From Serpula lacrymans var. lacrymans S7.9 (taxonomy: Eukaryota > Basidiomycota > Agaricomycetes > Boletales > Serpulaceae), in the NCBI RefSeq assembly GCF_000218685.1, contig NW_006763293.1:1110720-1174719 (forward strand): 64,000 bases of DNA. Direction: 5' to 3'. Position numbers and translations under genes: made by a program. Shown one piece after another: positions 34,988 to 45,900 of the stretch; within the stretch, counting starts at the first letter, position 1, and each line of letters starts with the position of its first letter. The notes beneath the pieces are model-generated. The model was not told where the DNA came from, made no database searches, and saw only the letters and a list, made by a program, of their open reading frames with translations.

Positions 34988-36712
34988 TGTCATGCACCAA
35001 AGTTGATTGGTAGCATGGACAGGTGTCAATAACGAAGCAAATATTCAAAAAGACTCGCCTTTGCGCCACACAGGCACAGTGCCATGTGGAATAGTAATTA
35101 ATATTGCCTTTTTCAAACTTGTGGCTGATCAGCGCCACCTCTATTAGGCAATCCAGTCACACTCACCTTTGCTTTTCCATTTGGTACTTTCCGCGTTTTG
35201 GCATTTTGGCAAATTTTTGCGTCGCCACTGGCTACACATTGCATTGCGCCCTCGCTTTTGCCGTTTCCTTCACTTCCCTTCCTTTGCCTAGCCCCACCAT
35301 GGGTCCCTTACTCTCGTTTTTTATTCTCACCCGACGGTTGTTTCTGGATCCCCATTTTAGTTCACCTCCTCATCTTCTTTGCTCCCCCACCATTTCTGAT
35401 GTCACCACTTCCTATCCGCTTCCGTCGCCGATCCGTCGACTACCACGTACCACTGCTGATATACTATCAAAACATTGGTCGCTCGTCTTGCCTGGTTGGA
35501 GCGTGGGTGGGTAGTTTTTGAGCTGGAGAAGGTTTATCCCCTTGCGTTGCCTACGTACATCGCTGTCCCATTCACTTGGGTACACTTATCTTTTGTCCAT
35601 CATCTTCGCTACAGCTACACCTACCACATGCTGCCTGGGACTCACTTGTTCCAAATTGGGACTACTCCTCTCCCTCCCTCGTTTGACCAGGTGGTCCAAT
35701 ACAACCAGTCCATTGGTAAGGCCATGGAACTGTCGGATTTGGACTAGGTGGTGGACTGGTGGCTCCAGTTTCTTTTTTTCAGCAGAATATTCATTTACAG
35801 TGCAATTATTTTTGATTTTTGAATCATTTTTATGGACACATATTTTTTAGAATGCCTGACTGACAATAAAGGAACTGTGATGATACTGATAGTGTTTTGC
35901 CTTGCCCTTTTTTTACTGTATCTTCCCATGACATCATGATTTTCCTGCTCTCTTTTTGCTATTGGACTTTACTTTATGGCTGTACAAACCTGTGACACTA
36001 CTCACAGCATTCATTGCTCTATCCCTTTCTTTTCCTTTTTTTGACAATCTTATCCTGTACTACCTATGCAGGATTCGTCAGCGTACATTCCTTCCTTCAT
36101 GTTCTTTCCCATTCTTTTTGCACAGCTATACTGTGCATAGCCTACTTTTCTTTTACTATATAAACCCCTGTATTTTACCTTGTAAAACAACAAGAACTCC
36201 AATCCAGACTTCTTCTCTAATCTCAAGTTCACTACTCACTACTACTTGTGATCCAGTGTGGTCACAGCACTTCCCACTGCTACCACTGTCAACTGCTGTC
36301 ATCATCACTCGTCACTTTTCAAAAGTGATTGTTATCCCTTTCAATTAGAGTCCTTCTGGGCACTACAGTCTGTGTGTCAGGAGCCTGCTATCACTGTGAA
36401 CTTTGTCACCTTGTCACATTGTCATTCTCAAACCTACTTTGTGCTACAATTAGCAAGGTAGTGCTTGTCTATACTCGCCACAAAGCCCCTATCTTTCTAT
36501 ATTCCAACTATCCCTCCTCCTCAAAACCCACACCCATACATCTCTGGGTTTTACTTTGAAGGATTGTTATATGTACCACCCCACAAACAACCAGACCACT
36601 CCACTGTTCTAGGAGGCAAAGCCCATAAACAAGTTCCGTGGAATCTGGGAGGATTGTGTGTTAGTTTGTTTTTGTGTGTGTTTTTTTCTAACAACAGTTC
36701 TCATCATCGACA
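34988..36712 (+). repeat. Repeat family R, copy B (uninterrupted)
   Basis: The cleanest copy, 1725 bp from TGTCATGCACC to ATCATCGACA. It serves as the empty-site reference for insertions in copies A and C. The sense frame ends at 35747 with the same FDQVVQYNQSIGKAM sequence as copies A and C, followed by AATAAA at about 35864. No transposase, reverse transcriptase or terminal repeat longer than TGTC/GACA is visible. Confidence 0.72.
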
Positions 36713-37942
36713 CTGTCTTTAACTATATGCAGATGGTAACATACCAGATCTTAGGTTCAGATTAGTCTCCCTTGCTTACTTAATTCAACATATGATGAGT
36801 CAATATCTTGTAAATAAGGTCTGCACCAAAGTAAGGCCATTTGACGTGAACCCCCCCCCCCCCCCCCCTTTGGTGCCAATAACACGAATATTGAGCTCTT
36901 TTGCACCCTGATTTTAAACTCAATCGCTCCGATTGAATATGGCTGAGCATCACAGCAAAGGCTATCTATTGCTTCAACCAGCGTAACTCACCACTTAGCC
37001 TTTGTGTGAATCAGTAGAGTTGATAGTGAAGCTCTCAGATGACAAACAACGCTAGTTTCAAATTTTTCTTCCATCCCAAACAGATGCTGAGCCATTGAGA
37101 TAGTGAACCTGTCAGCCACTCCAATTAAAACACCGCTACAAATTGCAGACACACCTGAACCAAAACATGGGCAAAAAGAAATGGGATATTCAGAGTCATA
37201 TAGGTCCAAGGTGCTACATAAATTGTTGTAGCTGTGATACAATAGTAGGGATCATGTACATAACATTTGTTCTCTACAGTAGCTGTTTCAGCTGAAACCT
37301 TCATGTGCTCTTTCCTGGTGTGACTAGCCATAAAATGCCGAGTTCAAGCCGAATGTGCCGCTCATGGTGCCTTCTCTATTACTACCAAAGCGGGGGTTCC
37401 TGCCAAAGGTCCTTACTTCGGACCAGACTAGGTTCAGATGTTGTTTTTGAACTCATCCCATTTTATCTTTTAGAAAGTTTCTCCAACATTCATTTTAGGA
37501 AATATTTAATATTTCACTCAGATGTACGGGTCCAGGAATCATCTAATCTAATCAAGTACCTTACAGATGTGGCGAAGTAGGGCTGTACAGTTGCTCGCTT
37601 CCTTGGATTTAGGTGATCAGCATGTTCGGATCAACTGAGATGCGACAAGCGGTATCGATACTTTTCCTAATCTGTGAAGAATCCATGTCAATATGGAAGC
37701 ATGGAACCTTGTGCGCCGGCATCGCCAAAATTTCCCGACGCCGATTTTCCCGATTGTGGTGAGACGAAGAACTCCAAGTGCTGTATAGTGTTTACTTCAT
37801 CCGCGGAGAGTCAGCACAAGCTCGAAGCTCTGTTGGTTATCTTCCCACCTTTATACCGTGTTGTATGACCCATATTCTGACTGTGGCCTTTCAGTCTCGT
37901 TCTCTTTTCCTTAACCGCTTCACAACTTGTCGATACCGATCT
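36713..37942. other. Intergenic with an 18-nt C run
   Basis: A homopolymer of 18 C residues lies at 36851-36868 (length may be unreliable). The sequence then becomes less repetitive. No gene is recognised before the aminotransferase start at 37943. The final 150 bases are pyrimidine-rich and should be its promoter. Confidence 0.45.
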
Positions 37943-39700
37943 ATGTCTCTCTCACCCAAACACATGAACGGCTCCAAGAACGTTGAAGGTAGCGATCGCA
38001 AGAATCTTATTCCCTTCGCCTCTCGACTCTATGAAGGTCGTGCTTTGGCCCAAGATGTCTGGTCCATCTATAAGTATTGCTTTTGACGAACCGTCTTATT
38101 TCGGCTTCCGAGCTAACACGATCGCTCAGTGCTCTCAACTTACCTGCCGACTGTATCAACCTTGGACAAGGATACATGAATTTCTCTCCCCCGAAATGGG
38201 TCACTGAAGCTGCCAACGACGCCTTGCAGGTTGTCGCCACGAACCACTATTCTCATCCCAAAGGCCGCATACGCCTTAGGGAAGCGATTAAGGCATTCTA
38301 CGAGCCATCTTTCAACAGATCCCTTGATCCAGAGACAGAGATTCTTGTTACGAGTGGGGCCAATGAAGGCATGTAATACCTTCTTTGTCCGACTTCAGGA
38401 TCAAGTAACTTTGTGCACAGGCCAGTATTCTGTCTTCACGGCATTTTTAGAGCAAGGAGATGAAGTTATCATGTTTGAGCCCTTCTTCGATCAGTATCTA
38501 CCATCGGTGACTTTCAATGGCGGAAAGCCCGTCTATGTGCCGCTGCATCCGCACACTGATAAGGTTCGACCGACCAGCAACGACTGGACGATCGACTTTG
38601 ATGAGCTGCGGTACGTTTATTCATTTCAGTAGTTCTATTCGTCTTTTAACTTTCAATCAAGACGGGCCATAACTCCGAAAGCCAAAATGATTATCATCAA
38701 TACACCTCACAATCCCGTTGGGAAAGTATTTACCAAAGAAGAGCTCGAGAAAATCGCTGTGATTGCAGAAGAATTCAATCTCCTCGTTATGGCGGACGAA
38801 GTCGTGCGTAATTTATTGTCCAAAAAAGTATAGACTATTATTCAACCTCTTACGCCATTAATAGTACGATTGCCTTGTTTTTGATGGGAAGGAACATGTT
38901 CGTTTCGCAACTTTACCAGGGATGTGGGACCGTACAGTGACGGTTCTCTCCGCAGGCAGTAAGTCATAGTACAATTTCCCCCGAGTGTAATTCTCAAGCG
39001 CGTTATTCAGAGGCGTTTGCAGCGACGGGGTGGAGAATTGGCTGGCTGATTGGCCCCCCCTCCATTATCGCGCCTACTCTTGCTGTAACGACACGTATCG
39101 TATTCTGTACCAACTCACCATTGCAGGAAGCGGCTGCAGTTGGGCTTGAACAGGCAAAGGAGCGTAACTTCTTTGCCATTCAAAACCGGGAGTACGAGGA
39201 GAGACGCAACCTTTTGACCAGTGCTTTTGACAAACTCGGTCTGAAATACAGCATGCCAGAAGGAAGCTATTTCGTATTACTCGTGAGTGTCGGAAATATT
39301 TTCTTCGTTCAGTTCTCGTCTGATTGTTCAATCAAAAGGATATATCCAGGGTTGATTTCCCAGATAACTACCCATTTCCCAAGTCCGTAGAAGGCCGGGG
39401 ACGTGATTTCAGGTATATTTTCGGATGTCGATCGGAAGTACGCAATCATTTAAACGATGCTTTTTTGTCCAGGGCCTGCTGGTTCATTGCTATGGAGCTG
39501 GGCGTATCTTCTATACCCGTCAGCGAGGTATGCGTCTTCTTCGGGAGTCTTGTTCCCTTTTCTCATTATTTCTACAGTTCTACTGCGAACAGCACTGTAC
39601 GATCGGTGAAAGTTATGCTCGCTTCGCATTCTGTAAGGATCTTGACACCTTAAGAAGGGCCGGAGAACGACTTCAAGGTCTGAGTAAGTATATCAAATAA
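37943..39700 (+). CDS. BNA3: Kynurenine--oxoglutarate type aminotransferase (Bna3-like)
   Basis: A PLP-dependent class I transaminase, likely converting kynurenine to kynurenic acid, with possible cysteine-conjugate or glutamine activity. Nine exons (37943-38073, 38129-38368, 38421-38610, 38662-38803, 38875-38958, 39011-39282, 39339-39412, 39473-39527, 39578-39700) total 1311 nt, or 436 residues. Motifs: INLGQGYMNFSPPKWV, NHYSHPKGRIRLREAI, ITPKAKMIIINTPHNPVGKV (PHNPVGK contacts PLP), MADEVYDCLVFDG, VLSAGKAFAATGWRIGW with the Schiff-base Lys, and SYARFAFCKD with the carboxylate-binding Arg. There is no obvious presequence. The second intron (38369-38420) starts with GC rather than GT; this is the only choice that keeps GANEGQYSVF in frame. 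Confidence 0.93.
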
Positions 39701-40368
39701 TTGTCAAGTAATTGTTGTTACACTAGATGTCTCTGATTGTGAATATGTATGTATTTTGTGTATGGATGCCATAAACTCTCACAAATGACGCACCAAGCCT
39801 TGAGCGGAGCAAGTGCATAGATATAGTGCTGCATTGCTCGACACACTTAGGTGGCGCCGTGACAGCATTTTACAGCACAGAATGTTCACTCGGGATCTAA
39901 TGCTAACAGCCATAAACTGCGAATTGGATTTTTGAGGCTCGGCGTTTCAGTTCTTGTCGCCCGAGATCTGGGAGAAGAACAAGGTAATACAGTCCTAGAC
40001 GTGCATCATGAAGGCACTGCGATAAGGGGCGAGCTTCATAGAAAATTGATAAAATTGATAAAATTGATCTGCACCCACGGAGAGTTACTTCACAAAATGT
40101 ACCGTTCTGTCAAACCAATGGTCACTGCCCCTTAGTGAGCTGATGCAACGGCGTTTGATGGTTGGTGGATGAATGTGTTTGAGAAATGTGGAACGAGGTG
40201 CAACGAGCGGCCGCAGGATGATGTATTGGCGCAATCCCGTGGTAGTCGTACCATCCAAACGATGACTAATCGCTTACCAATCCAATCCTGTATGGTTCGA
40301 GGTGATAAGGCATCGATTTTCTGTTTCGGAGTAATCCGATCGCCTGTCTAACTCATATAAGGTCTGCC
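39701..40368. other. Intergenic with short tandem repeat
   Basis: Three tandem copies of the 9-mer AAAATTGAT lie at 40042-40068. No gene is recognised. The end should be the promoter of the thiolase gene. Confidence 0.45.
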
Positions 40369-41886
40369 ATGCTTGCTGCACGATTTCTTGCATTACCTCG
40401 TTTCAAATCTTTCGCCTTCACTACACAATCTATACGCACAATGGTGAGCATCTCTTAGGATCAAATCTGATAGAACTGCCTAAGCACGTTTTCCCAGTCG
40501 TCTCATGAAGCTGTCATCGTTGCTGCATCAAGAACGCCTGTTGGCTCACTCAACGGCGCTCTGAAGACCTTCACTGCCCCACAACTCGGTGTCGTTGCTC
40601 TCAAACATGCATTTGAGAGCTCGGGAGTGGATCCTGCCATTGTCGAGGAAATCTACCTTGGAAATGTCGTGCAGGCTGGTGTTGGTCAATCCCCGGCACG
40701 GCAGGTAGCTCTCTCTGCTGGCATGAAGTCGTCGTCAGATGCTACTACCATCAACAAAGTTTGTGCTAGTGGAATGAAGTCCATCATGCTCGCTGCTCAG
40801 AGCATTGAGAGCGGTTACAAGACCGTCGTTGCTGCCGGAGGAATGGAGAGCATGAGTAATGCACCGTAAGTTTTCACGTGTTACTTGCATGAAGTCAGTT
40901 GGTCTAACCCCTATTACGTAGTTTCCTGCTCCCCCGTCAAAACCCATTGTTTGGTAAATTCGAGACCAAAGACTCAGTAGAGATTGATGGACTATGGGAT
41001 GTTTACAACAACTTTGCCATGGGTAACTGTGGTGAATCTGCTGCCGAAAAATACGGTATCTCGCGAGAAGCTCAAGATGCTCATGCTATCGAATCCTACA
41101 AGCGCGCTGACCGGGCTTGGAAACAAAATGTATTCGATAAAGAGATCGCACCCGTCACCGTGAAGGGCAAGAAGGGTGACACCGTGGTCAAGGAGGATGA
41201 GGAATACAAGAAGGTTATCTTCGACAAAGTGCCATCACTCAGGTCCGCCTTCAAGCAGGGAGGTACCATTACCGCCGCGAACTCCTCTAATCTCAACGAC
41301 GGTGCATCTGCTCTCATCCTCATGTCTGCCGAGAAGGCCAAAGAGCTTGGTCTTAAGCCTCTCGCCAAAGTAGTCTGTGAGTTTCATTTAGGCTATGCCG
41401 ACTAATGGGCTCGTTTCTAAACATTATTCTAGCATATGCCGATGCTGGAGTTGACCCCATTGATTTCCCCATGGCCCCAACTGTTGCACTACCCGAAGCT
41501 CTACGAAAAGCTAACTTGACCGTGGACGATATATCACGATTCGAGATCAACGAAGCATTCTCTGTCGTCGTTCGTATTGCAGAAAAAGTGCTGAACATTG
41601 ATCCTGCAAAGATCAACATTGACGGGTGAGAGTATTTGTTATATCTTCATGTGCGGCTTCTGACATCGATATTATTATTACCAGTGGTGCCGTTGCTCTT
41701 GGTCACGCCATTGGGAACTCGGGTTCGCGCATTGTCGTATCTATGGTCCATGCTTTGAAACCAGGACAGTATGGAGCTGCTGGAATTTGCAACGGTGTAA
41801 GTTATCTTCTTATTTCCTGTAGTTCGTCATCCTGAAAGGATTTCCAGGGCGGAGCTGCGTCTGCCATTGTTATCCAGAGGCTATAA
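40369..41886 (+). CDS. ERG10: Acetyl-CoA C-acetyltransferase, probably mitochondrial
   Basis: Type II thiolase condensing two acetyl-CoA to acetoacetyl-CoA, or the reverse. Six exons (40369-40443, 40498-40865, 40922-41376, 41433-41625, 41685-41796, 41848-41886) total 1242 nt, or 413 residues. Exon 1 encodes [17 protein letters not shown] and a further stretch rich in Arg and Ser/Thr, a good mitochondrial presequence. A second ATG at the end of exon 1 (MSSHEAV) could give a cytosolic form. Catalytic parts: [11 protein letters not shown] with the nucleophile Cys, [29 protein letters not shown], the His loop [10 protein letters not shown], and the final ICNGGGAASA with the second Cys. The His loop has Ala where most thiolases have Pro (GHPxG). 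Confidence 0.95.
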
Positions 41887-42494
41887 TTTGGTATAGTCTC
41901 TGCATGTTGCGATCACCATTGAGGGGCTTTGGGCACTACTTGTACAAGATGAACCTGTACTACTAGATAAAACTACATAGCTGTATTGGGCCGTCTGCTA
42001 CTCACATTTAATAATGCAATTGGTCGAAGCTACTGTATCTCATTTTCACCTCAGGCGAGCACTGAGGACAAGGTGCACCGAAAGACAGACTAGTAGACTT
42101 TCAATTTCATGTTAGGCCCCAAGTCTCATTAGATGAGAACAAGTACAATGGAGAAGCGAAGCTTAGGAATGTTTAATACTATGCTGCTAGTACTGAGACT
42201 ACTGAGACCATCGATCCAAAAATCTGGATCTTTCTTGAAGGGTAGTTGTCATCCCGGAGCCTGACCAAGAACTGGCTCTAGTGAATACACTACAACCAGC
42301 TCTTGGGCTAGTGTCTTTCAGCGATATCCTATACCGTAACGGAAAGATCTTGCTGTTTCTATCTTACATGATTTCATGGAAGGGGATTGGGTGTGATTTG
42401 GTGGAAGTGACTTGTGCTCGCTTGTCGGCAATTGAGCCTAACCTCCACTCACGGGTTTACCCGAAAATAGTTCACCGTTTTATTCATAACCATC
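41887..42494. other. Intergenic, 608 bp
   Basis: No gene is recognised. The short open frame at 42281-42592 overlaps the next gene out of frame. It includes the COX subunit promoter. Confidence 0.45.
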
Positions 42495-42833
42495 ATGTCG
42501 CTGCTCGCTCGTGCACCACTGACGCTACGCCAACACGCTGGCCGTTCTCGTACTGTGCTTTCGCGTTCGATGCACGATTATCATGTGCGTAGCCCTTCAC
42601 AATGGGTATGATATACACGGATCCTCACAAGGTTTTCTAGCACTTTCCTTTCCAGTTCCCGGGGGAGAAGAAGAAAGCTGCATTTGGCCTGAAGGTTGCA
42701 CTTTTCCTGACTACAGGTTTCAGCTTGCCTTTCGCTGCTGCATTATTTCAGCTGTACGTGTTGTTGTTGAATCAGGGCTTACGACCTCTTCCTGACTGCC
42801 AAATATGACAGGAAAAAATCCGGAGCTGTTTGA
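42495..42833 (+). CDS. COX8: Cytochrome c oxidase subunit VIIc (yeast Cox8 family)
   Basis: Small nuclear-coded subunit of complex IV in the inner mitochondrial membrane. Three exons (42495-42584, 42656-42753, 42812-42833) total 210 nt, or 69 residues. The N-terminal MSLLARAPLTLRQHAGRSRT is an Arg-rich presequence ending near SRSMHDYH. The mature part FPGEKKKAAFGLKVALFLTT, then a single membrane helix GFSLPFAAALFQL and a KKSGAV tail, is characteristic of the family. The short final exon is supported by the frame and the expected basic tail. Confidence 0.92.
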
Positions 42834-42914
42834 TAAGGCATATGTTTTTGAGTAGATCACAGCATTGTTCTTTATTAGAGAATAACATCATATCGCCTCC
42901 CATACGACTACAGA

Positions 42915-45900
42915 TTAGCCTAGAGAGGCTACTGTTGAATCCAGTAATGATGCCTCAATATCCTTTCCTTCTTTATCTTGGAGGTCAGCCAAGATTTTGT
43001 CCACAGCCTTTTTACGGCCTTTCTTGGCTTGGGCGAGATTTCGACAGTCGCATGTGCGTCCTAAAAATCCAGCATCGCCTTCCAACGCGTCGATAGCTAA
43101 AGCCGATGCTCGCCGACTTGCCATAGCAGCGGATGTATCTGTAGCTGCTGCAAGAATGACATCGTGGATCACAACTAAAGTCGATGAGTCATTAGCCGCT
43201 GACGTATTTAACGCGTCTTAGTCGAACTTACTTTCACAGCACGTCAATCCAGGTTGGTTGGTATCCTCTTTCTTCACAATTTCGAAGCTTTGGCAGCCAT
43301 GTGCTTCGAGGAGCTCCAGTATAACCTTAGTAGGATGATGAGACAGTGTTTTCAACGTGATATGCTTATTGTAGAACGGTTTCAGGATGTTGTTGAACAC
43401 TAATTCTGAGCCAATGGGCTGAAAGCCATCTGATATATAGATCGCCCCTATAATTGACTCCACCACATCTGAGAGAGCCTAAACCCGATGCATTGTATCA
43501 AGAATTGGCTCGCGATAGAGATCATTCACCTTACCTTTGGCGGTTCTACATCAAGCCAAAACTGTCCTGGGGTTCTCTGTTCGCGAGCTGCCAACTCATA
43601 CTCTTCAGTTTGCTTCTTTTTCAGCTCATCTATATAGCCTTGGATGTTGCCAGCGAGAGGGAAAGACTCGTACAGTATATGTTCGTGTAAGCCGGACCAT
43701 ACACAAACAGCTGCCAGGGCAGAATTTGATACCATAGCTCCCTGGATTGGTTTTTCAGTGCGATTAGGATAAAAGTAATGTAATTGTGCAAACCTTCATT
43801 AATGTTAAGACACCCGGAGACATCTTATCGTCGCGGTTGAAAATATGGCGGATCACCACTGAGCGTAAGGATGAGTGAAGTTAAAACTTAGTAGTAATGA
43901 ATATTCCTACTAAATTCCAAGATAGCATCGCCAATGAATTCAAGTCTTTCGTAGCAAGTCGATTGATAACCTTGAACTGACGCATGGGTCTGAACAATAT
44001 CCGCCAGTTTGGAGTTTAAGCAAAATATCAAAATATATTAAGTAACTAACCAATGCTTGTGCCAGAAGATGTGGGTACGCGAACTTGTGTCCTATAATAG
44101 TTTCTACTGCTTCGATAGACCCATCGCGCAACTTGGCGGTGACGCGAGGAGGAGGGGTTAGCGCCTTCCGTCCAAAGTCAGCCCAATGTTCAATGTTTCG
44201 AATGGGTATATCCAAGGTTTTCGCAGTAGTTAATGCAAGATCGCGTCCTCCAGAAATGTAGGCTGCACCGATAATGGCTTCTACTACGTCAGCGATGGCC
44301 TGCAAAAAATTAAAATATTGGTACTGTTTAAATGACGAGCGAGCTCTTTACCTTGTCACCTAGCCATTGTGTGTATTGTGTGTCCTGCTGACCGCGGTTT
44401 TCCTTCTTAGAGCTTGCGTGTGAGCCTGGAAGAGCTTTCCCCTTCACGGAGTCTTCGGATTCGATCTTCTTGGGGGGAGCCTCCATAATGGCTTCGGTTT
44501 CTTTGCGAGCTAGTGGACTTTGGGAGGGTGCTTTTGAAATTTTTTTTGTGTCGTCGTTCGGAGTGAAGTCCTCTCTGATGGACACCAGCGAAAAATTGGG
44601 TGGTTGCCATACCTTATAGCTGAAGGGCCTTGATTGTATAAATGGTGGCAGACCAACCGTACAGGCAGTTTTCAGTAGAGCTTTATTGCTAATAATCTGC
44701 TGTCGAGACACATGCAGCGCTCCTTCGTTTTTTGCAGGGTTTGTGACAAATACATAAATCGAAGACAAGTACTTTAAGAATGCGTCTCCTGCTCGTTCAT
44801 TAGTGACATTTGGGATGCAGCAGAAAAAAAGAATTTACCGAGAACCTCCAGACGCTCGTAGTCGTAGTCAAAGCCCGCGGATGGCGTGGATATAGCAGCT
44901 AGCAAAAGCTCTTCGGTTATATGGTGGTTGAAAAACTTGGCATTCAACTCTTTCACGATCAAGATATCGTCGATCCTTCGACTGATTGACGGTAAGAGCA
45001 AAGCAGTCCTGAGTGTGCTGTATTTACCAGGTTAACTATCTAGTCTCAGACTTCGAAATGTGATAACATACCTTGCGGGAATGGTGAGTTTAGCACAAAG
45101 CTCGGGAATGAGATCTAGTCGACAGATTAGCTGATTTTCTACATACTTATACAATCAGACAAACACTTAGCGGACGCTTTTGCAGATGTTGTCAGAGGGC
45201 GGAACGTCGGGCTCAGATGATTGGACAAGCCAGGAGTTTTCGACACCTCGATCAAAGGCTGCTCTTGATCTACCAGACAATCTAATCCCTTTCTACGCGA
45301 TTTACAATATTCTAATAGATTAGGATATGCGGCTTCTCGCTATTACATATCAGTATGAAGATGATGTAGCATTCAATCAATGACCTACAGGACTATCCGC
45401 TGGCTTGCTCATCGGGGACAAGTCTGGCCTGGTCTTCACGACATAGTATCGTCTAGTGAATTCCACCCAGCGGTCCTGGATAACGGCGTCAGCGGTGTCA
45501 TTGGCTAAATCTTCAACATTTCTCCAATTTAAGGGGGTTGCCCACTGTCGACTCGCGATGCGGACAGACTCCCAGCAAATGAATTCACTAAAATCGGGGA
45601 TATTCCATTTACTCTGTACCTGACTAGAAGTACGAGTGCAATCAGATTTCAGGGGTGCATAAAAATATGCCATCTCATTCAATGGACAAGCAAATGGCTT
45701 GTTCGCGACAATGCGACAGATTCTAAGCGTATACTGGTGGAGTAAAGCCAATTGATTCTGATCAACTTCGAGGGGGCCTCCCCATGCTAGATGCAGAGGT
45801 GCAGAGATGCCGGAGAAGAAGAGTTTGAAATCGTGCATTCGAGGTAGAGGATGGCGAGTGAGGAGTAAAACAGGAGCATATTGGTCGGGAGAAAATCCAC

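Noticed and set aside
34988..36712. Repeat R as a 1.7-kb LTR
   Set aside because: The TG...CA ends are suggestive, but the flanks of copies A, B and C do not show matching 5-bp duplications, and no internal retrotransposon sequence was found.
36851..36868. Run of 18 C residues as a functional signal
   Set aside because: A homopolymer of this length is prone to polymerase slippage and assembly error, and nothing nearby suggests a role.
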